Below, in pieces: positions 43,518 through 56,800 of a DNA stretch of 64,000 nt. The translations under genes were made by a program, and so were the position numbers. Position 1 is the stretch's first letter. Each line of letters opens with the position of its first letter. Location: assembly GCF_000002995.4 (NCBI RefSeq), contig NW_025062479.1, positions 4,273,221-4,337,220 on the forward strand, given 5' to 3'. Under the pieces are notes generated by a model. The model did no database searches. It saw only the letters and a list, made by a program, of their open reading frames with translations, and was not told where the DNA came from. Source of the DNA: Brugia malayi. Lineage: Eukaryota > Nematoda > Chromadorea > Rhabditida > Onchocercidae.

Positions 43518-45119
43518 GTATTATTTCAAATTTTGGGAATCTATGATGCTGACCTAGCTTAGGCTTCGGTTTTTTTCTAATTCAGTTTTATTAATAGCTC
43601 AGCTAGGACATCTGATTTTAGATGATTTTAAGCTTGTCAAAGTACTACATATTTTGTGATAGGAATTTTGAATCTCTGTTATATCTATGGTGATATAAAC
43701 GGAACTTTGACAGTTGTCACTTGGGCTTTTCTGTTGAAATATAAGCACAGTTAGGCATGTGTGCTTTGTATGAAGTGTTAATAGTTGTAATTATTGTGAA
43801 AATTTCCGCGGTTTTAAAAATTTTGTATAGTTGTGAGTTTAAAAGAAGAGATTAGAACGTACATTATACTTTTTGATCATGATGCCTCGATAACTTATTG
43901 AGGAAAGCAATTCAAAATTAGCTGGATTTAATGCGTAGAAAAAGTTGATAGTACTGGTAAGTTTAGTGCTTTCAGGAGAAATCGCTTTTTGGTAGACTGT
44001 ATGTGAGGTTTTTAGCAGCTAGGTGCATGCCTCCATGAATTAAACTCCCATCGAAATTTATGCGGCAGTTGGAGCCTTTATTATGTGATAATATTTTCTG
44101 ACCAAAATGTCAACAGCTTTTGTTGTTCATCGCACGACATTCCCTCATCAAATTACCGAAACACTGAATTTTCTAAAGTTAGCGAGTGACACATTGCATG
44201 AGACGCGTAATGAAAAGATAAAGGTGGAATAACCAAATGAAATCTGATCGTTGCGTTGCTTACTCTCTTCTGTGTTTCGAAGATATCAGTTTTATTAGTT
44301 GTTGGTGAATGACAAAAGTGCTTTACATATATGTCGATAAATTATTATAAAACTGGCCGTTGTTTCCTTTCTATCGTGACCTTATGCTCATCGTTAATCA
44401 TTGTTGAATTTTCTACCCTTTTGCCTTCTCAGTGGACTTCAATTATAGGTTTTTTTCAATGCGAAATTTTACCCTTAGAAGCACTTGATGCATGATTAAT
44501 GTTCAGTGTTCATTAAACGACAAAACGTGTCCTTCTGCCTCCAGAGATTTAAGGATTTACATTTCAAAGTAAGATGGTAATTTATAATTTTTGCGATTAA
44601 CCGAATTTTCGAGGAGCAGTTACTTGTTAATGCAATTTTTTTATAAGATGCATTTTGTTACTAATTTTGAACTTGCAGTATGAAGTTTATAATCTAATAA
44701 CCATTAACACTTTTTTAACTTCTTTTTATATTGATGCTTTCATATCTATCTTGGTTCACGTTATGTTACCAGATTCTGTCATAATTTATTTTCTCTCAAA
44801 AATGTATTAGATTCAGTCATTTCAATAAACTATACGTATATTATATATATAATTATTATTACATATATTAAAAATCTGAATTACAGTCCTGCTTTAGACT
44901 GTTTTCGCTGTTTTATGTTTAGCGATGAATGCATTTTTCCGATGATAGGTTAATGTTGTGTTAGTAGCTTTTCGTTAGCTTAGAGCCTAGCATATATAAA
45001 GTTATGTGGGACTGTATTCTGTATTTTGCAGTAAAAATTATAAAGTGAAGTTGAATTTCAAAAGTTGTTAGAAAACCTAAAAGGTGGTCCCTTTTTTTTT
45101 TTTGGACTTTCTGAATTTA

Positions 45120-45122
<3 letters not shown>

Positions 45123-45150
<28 letters not shown>
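45123..45150. repeat. (AT)n microsatellite
   Basis: About 14 uninterrupted AT units in intergenic DNA. Confidence 0.95.
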
Positions 45151-47866
45151 TCTTCTCAAGAATTTCAAATTATTATTTAAAAAAAATATAACCTTGTATT
45201 TTTATCTTCCTTTTTCTGAAAGATACTTCCAATCTTTCTTAACTTTCATTTAACTCCAAAAAAAAAAATCTCTGTTTGGTGTAAATGATGTATTTTAAAT
45301 CGTTAAAAATCAATAACTATTTAAATAATTTTAACTCCACTGAGGTATGAGTTATTGAAAAACTCTGCAACTTTTTATGAATATTTTGAAGAATTTGTTG
45401 ATACATAAAGTTTGACAAAGATATAATGGAGTCAGATAGTTTTTATTTGGTAATTTGATTCTTTTTATACTTTCCGGATTTTGGTCTTACTTTTTCTTGT
45501 GGAAACAAATGTTTGTTATATCGTATAAAATTTGTATATTTTGTTTCATAAAATTTTTGGTGAATTGAAATTCTTTACGAATTAAAACAAAATTCATTCG
45601 GCGAAGAAGTGCTTATAACAACGATTTATGCAGAAGTTGCGGTGATCTTTGGTATTTTCGTACAGAAGGTCATCGGATCATTTGCGGAATCGTTGTGCAC
45701 AGTCTATAAATGCAACCGTCTTTTGATGATCTTTCATATTTTTTATCAGATTGGTTAGTGAGTTGGTTTTAGTGAGTTGTGACTGTAATTTGCTTAGTTA
45801 GTTTGTTTTATTGATAAAGGACGCCAAAATGGTGCCTAAGTTTAAATCAAAAAGAATTATTTTACTATTAGTAATTAAATTTTATGTGTTTTGTAAGCTA
45901 AATCACGGATAATGTCTAAACATTTAACGTAACATTTTTCAGCAATAATATGACTGCATTTCTTATATTAGTCTTTTGGTAAAAGATCATGGTAATTTCC
46001 ACTAATTGGGTTTTCTCATTGATTACATTACTTTAAGCCCTTAAAATGTGAAGCTCGTGATTATTTTAATATCAAATTATCAGATGAAATTCAGTGTGCA
46101 GAATTGCAAAGAGTTGTATATTTCATGTATATAAAAGTTAACTTCTATAAGAATGCGTTAGGTTTTTAAAATTTTCAATGTTTCACTGCCAATAATGGTG
46201 AATATGAGGTAGGTGGGGGGTGTAGTTATAATTGATAATTGGAGATTGCGAAAATTGATGTTGACCTTTGATTCCTGTTATCATTGCAAAAAAAATAGGC
46301 GAACTTCATCAAATTTTGGGAAAGATAAAATTGTGACATACTTTGAAATGACGTATAAATAGAAAGTACTCTCTTCACTATCTGTGGTTTCATCAAAGTG
46401 AAGCATGAACTCCTGTCTTTCGTATTTGCCCAAAACCTGTTTGGAGCGGAGGCTAGGAATAGAAAGAGAAATTTTTCCATTTTTCTTTCTCACCTTACTC
46501 TCAAATTGAGGATTCGCTTTCATTATTTTCGTTTCTTTCAATTTTTTGTTCATCTCTAATATCAGTTATCAGTTCTCGAGTTTGAGTTTGGATTAAGAAT
46601 TACAAGATGAGAATATAGTGGTGTAGGTATGATGTGTATTTGAATTAATATTTTTAGAAATTCGTTTTAATTGAGGTTGCCTTCTTTCTCAAAAAGCTGG
46701 TATTTTCCCAGAAAGATTTCATTTTTCGGGACATTATTGATTCTTATTGATTGATTTTCAAAGTGGTTTGTAATTTTTCTCACCAAAGGGCAAAATACAA
46801 TGATAATTAGCATTTCTTATTCATGTTTTGAGAGTCATTTTTTCCTTACTGGTTTGAGATATACTTTCAGTTATTCTTGTATGGGATCTTTTTAACTTGA
46901 AAACTTGAAAATGCATGTCTTTGTCTGACGAACATTGCTGAATATACGACTTTGAATTTATTTCTAAGCAATTCAAAATTTTCGTAACAGTAGCTGTGTG
47001 GTTCAGTCAGTCAGTTCTGTTCATACGGCATTTTGAAGTGACACTAATAAACTAGGTGAGATTACAAGTAATCATTATACTCTTGTTCAAGTTTTAAAAG
47101 ATAATCAAGTGGATGGGGAATAAATGTAGTTGAGATAAGTAGATGAGTCTTCTGATCGATTATGGTGATCCTTTATTTATATTATCTTTTAAAATAAATT
47201 TTCGAAAATGAGACACAAAACTACCGAAGATGGGTTCAGTCAGTTTATGAGATAGCAGATTTCTCCAGGTTTAAAGGAAGTGCATAAAATCAATAAATAA
47301 CTTTTTCAAAAATCCATGAAGAAATTCCTTCTTATATTCTATTTGTGATCATGTGATTTAAAATCTGTAAATATTGAGAGATAATGTGATAAGATAATGT
47401 GACTCTCCATATTCCATAAGATGTATTTATGCATACAGACATACATACACACATATATGCACACATACACGCATCTATTATTGTGCCTGCAACAAATTTG
47501 TCACGGTGAAACACCTGCCGCGATGACCAATTTTCTTCCTCATATGTTGTATTCCTTGGCCTATTCTAACATACCTCGTTGTTGTAAGGTGGGAAGTAAT
47601 GGTAGAGGGAGGGGTTATGAGGTCTTGCAATGCTGTTGGCTATTCAATATGCTATGGAATGTTGTCATCCTGTTTTATTTTTTAGTTTTATGTTGATTTC
47701 TCTCCACCTTTATCCCAATTTTTTTTAATGTTCTTTTAACCTTTTTTTTTTCCCCTATCTTGTTCTGTCCCTTTTCGGTACATTGTTTCCTTGACGATTT
47801 TTTATGAAATTATTTGACGACCGTAGCAAGTAGTAGGTTCTTTTTTAAATTGATTTGTTTTTCAGG

Positions 47867-50800
47867 ATGCCAACACCTCCTTTACTCACACATAACAACC
47901 GTGAGTTTGTAGACTTTGAAAAGTCGAATGAGGTGGATCAAAGAGCGGAAACGTTTGGGACAGTTGAAGCGTTTCTTAACAAATACGCGGATCCAAAATT
48001 AGCAACACCCATCAAAACGGTGTGTTTATTATTAAATAGAGCATACTAAAAAATCTCAGGTTCGAAAGTACGAATAAACTATCTGACAGTTTTTTGTGTT
48101 CTTGTCTAATATCTGTAAATACAACGTTTGAATATGCAAATTTTTTATTTCAATAGGTCCCACTCCAGATCTTAGAGAGTAATTTTATTATTTATGCATC
48201 ACAGTTACTGATCGCCAACAATGGAATGGCAGCATTCAAATGTGTGATGTCCATCAGACGTTGGGCCCAAGAGACATTCAAAGATGACCGTCTCTTCAAA
48301 TTTATTAATTTAACTACTGAACAGGAGATTTCTTCAAATCCAGGTAAAAGTGCTTGTTCCAGTGCTATGAAAATATGACATTTTAAGTGGATAAGTGCAA
48401 TGATTGGTGAAATGAATAACTCTGTATAACATCTAATCTTCTTCACGAACTTTGGTTTTACCAACAGCTGAATTCCTTGCAGAATATTTGAAAATGATTG
48501 ACAATTTTGTATTCTCTGAATCTGGCGCAAATGAGAATAATTATGCAAATGTGGATGACATACTGAAGCATGCTGTGAGTAACAACGTGGATGCGGTATG
48601 GGCGGGTTGGGGACATGCATCTGAAAACCCCGATCTACCAAATGGTCTGAAAAAACATAAAATCCTTTTTATGGGTCCACCCGGGCCGGCAATGTTCACA
48701 TTGGGTGACAAGATTGCTTCAACAATACTTGCACAGGTAAATTGTGTATAATTGTTGAATTTTTTAACGCGTTGTGTTTATCCCTAGACTGACTTGCCCT
48801 GTCTAGTTTTGTTAAACAAATTCTTAAGAAATTTCACAAATTTTTTCAGTCAGCTGGCGTGCCTGTAGTATCTTGGTCAGGTAGTAATATATTTTTATCT
48901 AAAGAAATCTGTGAACGAGGGCGAATTGATATTGAAGTATCACCAGAACTGCGTGCTGCTGCCTGTGTTTATGATCATGAAGAGGCAATACGTGTAATGA
49001 AGGTGTGCTATTATTTTTCATTGGTTGAGAACTAGGTTCATTTAGTTTCACCCTATTCTGTTGTATAAAATTGCATAACAGATTTTGAAATATGTGATTG
49101 CAGCGAAAGTGGTATTTCAGTTAATTTTGAATAATACAATTCGTTTCCTTATACTATTAATTTTCAGGAGAAGAAAATTACATATCCTGTTATGATCAAA
49201 GCTTCGGAAGGTGGTGGTGGAAAAGGGATTCGTTTAGTGCGCAGTGAATCTGATTTCGAAGTAAATTTTAGAAGAGTGCAAGTAAGTTTTTTATTTCGTT
49301 TTGGTGAATTTTGAAAAAGTGCTGTCTGCATATTGGGAGAGATCAAAAGTATGGAATTTATAGCTCAAAAAGAGGGAAAAATTATTTGGCATAAAAACGT
49401 TAATTTAGGCAGAAGTAGCCGGTGGGCATATTTTTTTGATGCATTGTTTGGAAGGTGCTCGGCATATTGAAGTGCAACTTTTGGGTGATATGTACGGTGA
49501 GGTAATTGCACTGAGAACCCGTGATTGCACAGTTCAGAGGAGATGCCAGAAAATTATTGAGGAAGCACCAGCTATTGCTGCACCTTTAGCTGTTCAGAGA
49601 AATATGGAAGCAGTCAGTTTTTTTTTTATTTTTTTTTTTGTGGTCTTCTTTTTACTTGCAACTCTTAAATTTGCTTGATAGTGGAATTTACTAGATAACG
49701 CTTTTTTGCAGGATGCGGTACGTCTGGCTAAAATGGTTGGATATGTTAGTGCAGGCACTGTTGAGTATTTGTTTGTTCCACAAACTAATGAGTATTTCTT
49801 CCTGGAACTTAATCCAAGGTTGCAGGTGATTTTTTAATTCAATAAAATTGTTTAATCAATGTAACAAAAAAACTGCAACTTTTTTCCAAAATTTTTAACA
49901 GTTTTGTTTAAAACTGCCACCTTCTCTCTAAGTTAATAAAAATCTGAGTAGTTATTTCATTATGGTATGGTGATGATGAAGATTTTTGCGAAGCTGTGGT
50001 TCTGGAAGATAGAAAGGACCAAAAATGAGTTTCATTTAATGTTGATAAAAATTAGGCCATCTCAATTGTTGGGAATATGCGTGATTAATGGACTGAAGAG
50101 AATAATTTGATATGTGGTACAAAAACCCGTTTTCACGAGATTAGCGCTTTGTATGCAGTGTGCTGTTGCTGTAATAGTGCTAATAATGTTGTGACGAATA
50201 GTAGCGATCTTGAAACTGAAAAGCAACAACACATTTTAGGTTGAGCATCCGTTAAGCGAAATGTTAACAAATGTCAATTTACCAGCAGCACAATTACAAA
50301 TTGCGATGGGGGTACCACTGCAGTGCATCAGCGAAGTACGTCTATATTATGGCAAAAGCCGATATGGTACTGATAAAATCCCATTCCATCTAGTAAGTAG
50401 TTTCATTTAGTTTTCTTGAATTAAGGTTTTCAGGAACAATGCCTTCGTACATAATAACACGATTATCGCTTCCCGACAATGCCTGAATTAAATAGCTGAT
50501 ATATGTGTGGTAATAGCTGTTGTTATTGAACATTGTTTTTGTTTTCACAAAATTTACATTCGAAATGTGAGTGACCTTTCAGATACATCCACATTGCGAC
50601 AAGCACGTTGTATCTGTTCGAATAACAAGCGAAGATCCGGAAGAGAACTTCCGGCCGGCATCAGGTGAAATCACCAATTTGAATTTCCGTTCTACTCAGT
50701 TCGTTTGGGGATATTTTTCGCATGTTGGCGCTGGATCTCTTCATGAATTCGCAGATTCACAGTTTGGCCATCTGTTTGCAACTGGTTCCACAAGGTTCCT

Positions 50801-53800
50801 AACTTTTTACATTGTTTTACACTGTTTTGCATACCATTCGACTTGCCTCAGCTACAAATTTGACTTCCATATGATTTTGGAGCTCTTTAAAATTAAGGAA
50901 ACATCATTTTGAAATAGTGAACGAAATGATTGAAGTGATCTAAGTGATTCAGTTTATGTTAGAGACTATTTTGCAAATAAAGCAAATACTTAGGAACTGT
51001 AAGTTTATTTACAGGCATTTAGCGATCTCGAACATGTTGAATGCGTTACAGGAACTGCAGCTTCAGTCGAAATTTCCTGTAACGCTACCCTATCTCATTT
51101 CTTTGTTCAAAGATAGCGAATTTGAGCAAAATAGGATTGATACCACTTGGCTGGATAGGCGAATTGCTTCTAAGAAGCATACGGTAACTTCTTGTTCTTA
51201 TATTTATTAGATTTTATTCCTCCAGTTCAAAGAAATCATCTGTATGAGAACTTATGAGTTATAAGAGCATATGAGTTTATAATTTCTCCTTTGAACTTCA
51301 TCTTCTTTCTTCTCCAACATCCTTATTTAAAAGATGTTTATTTAAAAGTTAGTTCGAGGTTATTTAAATGTCACCAGTTTGAAAAAAATTTTGCTCTTTT
51401 ACAGGTAGAGCTTCCTTCACTTCCAATGGCTGTAGCCTATGGTTCAATGTTAATAGCACATTCAAAAATTACGGAAGCATTCAGTGCCTTTAGTAATGCT
51501 ATAAGCAGAGGACGTATTTTACAGCCATCCGACCTTACTGAGACACATCAAGTGGAGCTTATTTTTGACAACATTAAATACAGGTCTAGTTTCTTTCCAA
51601 CTAGTACGATTTCATATGAATATTATATAAATGTTATGTAAATGCATTGCTCTTCAAATGATTATATTAATATACTTTTCATGCTTTTAGTGTTACTGCT
51701 ACACGTACTTCAAATTTTGAATATATGATTAAAATGAATGGTCGCTGTGTTCCCGTCGAATACCGTGAATTGCGAAATGGTACCCTTCTGTTGAAATATA
51801 AAGACCGTTCGCATCCATGTTACATAGAAGAGGAACCTGAACGTTACAAAGTGCATATTGGACGGATGCAGGTGAATATCTCAATTCATGACAAATTCGG
51901 ATCGTTATTTGAGAAACAACTGTTAAAAAATACTTTTGTTCAGTATTCATCAAATGTTTTGTCTCTTTCAGTTCTTTCACTGGCTATATTGAATTTTGCT
52001 TTTTTTTAAGGGAGAAGTTTTGCCGGTAATAAATATTTGATTTTTCAGATAATATTTGAGAAAGAAAACGATCCAACAGTGCTGCGATCATCATGCGCTG
52101 GTAAATTGCTGAGTTTTGAAGCAGAAAATGGAGAGCTGCTTTTGCCGGGTCAAATATATGCCAGTATGGAAAGTATGAAAGTTGTTTTGGATATGCGCGT
52201 GAAAAAGGTTTTAGTAATACGTGAAAATCTTCGACTCTTAGATTAGTAATATTTGTTAGTATACTTCGTATTTTAAATTTAAGTTTAAATTTATCGTAAT
52301 TTTTCGATCCGAAAACATTTGTGGGGCATCACTGAATGCAAATCGTTTCTCTGGCAATTGGTTTCTTTTTCGACAAACTGCTGCTTCACACTGGGAGCAT
52401 TTATCCCAGTTTTCTGGCTCCAAGGTGATTGGAACTAGAATGTATATGTTATTTTCTAAATACCTGTAAATATAAGTGTTGCAATAACCAGTAACTTTTT
52501 ACCGTGCCTTGTTGGTTTATTTGAATCCTTATAAAATACATTTCGTCTTTCTTTGACATTATTTAGATGTTATGACGCTCATGCACGATAAGGTATGTAA
52601 ATTAGTTTCTTGAGTTGATATAATAGCAGCATTTTCTATGAATATTTTGATTATTCAGGTTGGAGGTCGTTTCGAAAAAGTTGCACAGCCCGGGCAGATG
52701 CTGCATCCAGGGACTTTGGTTGCTCGTTTAGAAACAGAAAATGGTTTAACAGTTACCAAACCCATTGATTTTGAGGATTCATTCGCGGAGTGGACACAAA
52801 ATGTCGCTAAAAAATCTCCGATTAATATGTATTTCACAAATGTTGTTCAGGTAATTGCAAATTTTTGGAAAAAAGAATAAGATTCAGGCAGTGGTCCAAG
52901 TTATGTAATTTAAAATCTGAAGAAACTTACTTGCATTACTTCTTCTATTTCCAAACTTACTCTCTATTTCCAAACCTAATGCTACATCTAAAGTAAATGA
53001 AGGAATAGGAAGCAACCTTGAGGTTATTGAATGATTATGTTAATCATTACATTGCTTCATTGCTTTAACATAAATAAGAATAAGTGTTCGTGAATTGACT
53101 TTCTGACTTGTCTGATTTTTAGGAAGTGCATAATGTCTTTGATGGTTATTGTAAAACAGAGCCAACATTCTCGAACTATGCCGATAGTTTAGTAGAATCT
53201 CTTTTTTCTGTACTCAACGATCAATCGCTACCATATGAACAAATGCAGCAAAAGCTTGCCGTTATGAAAAGCCGTATTAAGCCAAAAATACTGAACCAAC
53301 TTAATGAATTTCTTGAAGTTTGTGCTGATGATTTCCCTGTGAAGAAAGTCCGGAAAGCTATCGAAGTTAGTGATACTTTTATCGCTCTTTTCACTCATTA
53401 CTGGGAAAATTGACGCATTATTTGTTAGGAAGATCGTATTTTAGAATTTTGGAAAACTAAGAACATATTCATAGCATACTGGTATTAATTTCCAGGATTA
53501 TCTAAATGATTTGGATCCGCAAAAGACGAAGGAAGAAAAGATGATCTTTGAACCAATATCACGAGTTTTGGCCAGATTTGAAGATGGAACAGAAGGTCAT
53601 ATTGCTTTGGTTTTGGATGATCTTCTTGGACATTATTACAAAAGCGAAATATTTTTTCAAGAAGATCAGTACGACAAATCTGTTACAAGACTTTTGTCTC
53701 AGGTGAGCATATGACTCGATAATCGTTTGTTATTTTTGATTGTTGATTAAACTGTTATTACAGGTGTGTGATACGGAACGGTGTGTTAGGCTGATTTGTT

Positions 53801-56800
53801 CACACACAAAGATTAATGAAAAAAATTTGTTGGCAATGAAAATTTTACGGCGGATTAGTAACAATCGTCGCTTAATATTGCGGTTGTCGCCTGTACTGGA
53901 AAAGATTGCCAGCTTTGTGAAAAGTGAAAATTTGGAATTGGCGCATGCTGCAAGGACACTGCTGATTGAAGCGGAAACACCAACATATACTGAAATTAAG
54001 ATTAGGGTATATATTGTGCTTCTGCTTATTTTTCTAAGTAATTTGGGATTTGGTTTTTTGATTCACAAATGTTGGGGTTGATTAGACAATGATGCAATGT
54101 TTAGATATGCTTTAGGGATCATCACCGAGCCCAACTAATCTGGAAAGATATGACATACTATTTGAAATGTTTGATAATAATTTCGATTCGGTATTGAAAT
54201 ATGTAACCGTATGTTGTGGTGTTCCGGAAGCTTCTATTAGACGATTAGAAGATGGTCACCCCCATGATGTACAATTTTCCATTCCAATACAGAAAATTGC
54301 GTATGTTTTAATTTTTCTTTTTATAGTCTTATTAACAGTTCTGTAGAAACACAGCGCAAAGTTATATTAAAGATACTGTTATATTTTTGTGAAATGATAA
54401 GTTTGCATTACAGGCATGGATTGGGTCTTCCAAATGACGAAGTAGTTGAAATAAGTGTAACGATGCGGGTTGTCGGTGATGTAGCAGATATAGTTGAACG
54501 ATTACCACAAGTAGCTGCGAAAGTAGTGAAACCAGATTCGACCCTCTACATCGTTTCACATACTGAAGCCGTCCGGTGTGATGCTAATTTGGATGAAAAA
54601 TTCTCAGTGACTTTAAAAGTAATGCTTCTGAAATGTTTTCAAGACTGCTTAGTTGCATTATTCACAGTACTGAATACGACAACTTTTTCAATAAGGGATT
54701 TTTTGTTTCAGCCTAATTTCAGATAGTACTAGGTCATTCATGTGGTTGGCGGTGACGCAGTTTCATAAAAACTATTTGCAGATATTTACTTTTCAGGAAG
54801 CTATTAGTCGTGTACAGAATGAAAATATTCGCCAAATCGTAATTTTGATAGCATCATCGGATTCCTATCCATTATTTTTCTACTATAACATGTTCCGTAA
54901 AGAAGAAATTCGTTCACAGCGTAATATTGATTTGGCTCATCTTCCTAAACTTGGTTTACATCGTATAAAAGAAAACTACAATGTTAGTTTTGCAAGCAAC
55001 TTTACCGAATTTACAATTCTATATTTTTATTCCTTGGATTATTTACATGATAAATTAGTAGTTTAGATTGAAAAATTGAAGTCATCGCATAACTCGGGTC
55101 ACTTATATAAAGCAGAAGGGAAAGCTGATCCAACAGAACACCGGTTCTTTTATCGAGCTGTGGTTCGAGTTGTTGACAGCTATACAGCTGAGTAAGTTTT
55201 TTTGAATGTTAATTTTTTTTTTTTTGTGTGTAATATGTTGACAGTTTGGCTTTATTTTAACACTTGATTCAACGATGATTTTTCTGTGGGATGGTTTACA
55301 GATAAGGACTTATGATGCTTTGTTGTGGAATGCTTTGAATGAGTTCTCAAAAGTTCCTTAAAAAATAAGTTCTTTAAACTTGTCAACTGTAAATCTACAG
55401 TTGTTGAAACTATCAGGAAAGAATTATTCTTGTTCTTTTATGTTCTTTGTTCACATCTTTTTTTGTTTATTCAAATTTAGGGAAGTGACATGCAGTGTTA
55501 TTAAAGCCCTAAAACGTGCTTGCTGTGAAATTGTCGTAGCTTTATACCGTTCAAACACAATTGATCGAAATCATGTTTTACTGTTTATCCATCGTACACC
55601 ATCCAATAAGGAAATACGGATGAGTCCAGCTGATTGGATAAATGTTATTTATAAGGCTTATCGAGAATGCAAAGTGAATTTTTAAAACATTTTTTAACGC
55701 TGTGTAATTAGTGCTTTTTGTATTTTTTTAGATTAAGCGATAATGAAAGTTTTCGTTTAATGATCAGGAAAATATATTATCAGTGTTTAAACTGTTTTTC
55801 CCTTTTAAATATTCTTTTTCGTTTCATATGAGAAATTTAGTCGCATCAGTTGTTTTCAGGATTTCTTGTGGCAATCACAGGTGAATCAAGTTGAATTTGA
55901 TTTCATTTTGTTTGGTGAGCGGCGAAGCTTGGAGCAGGCGACGAAAGTAATTATAACTGATGACACTGGTTTCACGCCATTTATTAGAGTATTGCGTGCG
56001 GAAGCAAGTAGTGGGAATTCAAGAACCAAAAAGGTAATTGCTAGCTATTCTAAATATTTATTAACTTGTTCTCTGTATCATACATTTAGATTGATCTACT
56101 TTGATCAGATCTGATTACTCGTCCAGTCAGGGGTGGAGCCATGTCTCTTTTCGTTTTACCCAAAGAGGTATTTATATTTTAGATGGAATGTTATGAATTT
56201 CAATTTAGTTTGTGAAAATAATTTTAGTGGCTTCACGTGGATGCTGGAATGGATGGTTTTAAGCATGGTCTCGAAATAATGGTAGACAATCGGCGTAATC
56301 CAGATTGGAATCCCTTTACGGATCCATACCTTGGCAGATCTGAAATTGACAAGCGACGTCTGAAAGCTCGTGTATTGAAAACTACTTATGTTTACGACTA
56401 TCCACTACTTTTCCAGCGTGCTGTAATTGCCACATGGCTTGCACCCACAGAGTTCGTTTTTCTGTCACGAATTATTCTAGAACCTTTTTCTCCAATTTTT
56501 TTGTTCAGTTTTAAATCTTGTAAAAATTTTGTATGTTGTATGCTACAGCTTTCATTTCTTTATCATTTTAAGGTCGCAGAAGTCATCAGATTTGATCCTT
56601 GAAGATTTGTGCCAATTTTATGAACTGGTATATGATGAAAATTCAAAGCAACTCGTTGAACTAAGTGAAAGTGGTTCACTGAGTAAAATTGGGATAGTTG
56701 CATGGCGTGTGCGGTTAGTTGTTCCAGAATACCCAGAAGGGCGGGAAGTGATTGTTATTGCAAATGATATCTCCAATCAGATTGGTTCATTTTCGATGTG

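Larger units (their letters stand above)
39998..47866. other. 7.9-kb gene-poor stretch upstream of acetyl-CoA carboxylase
   Basis: No protein-coding exon could be supported. It contains the WIPI4 3' UTR, long T-rich segments, a TA microsatellite at 45123-45150 and splice-bounded non-coding candidates at 43411-43517 and about 47484-47588 that could be 5' UTR exons of the carboxylase. A minus-strand open segment around 46281-46553 (LGKYERQEFMLHFDETTDSE) looks weakly coding but has no partner exons. Confidence 0.45.
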
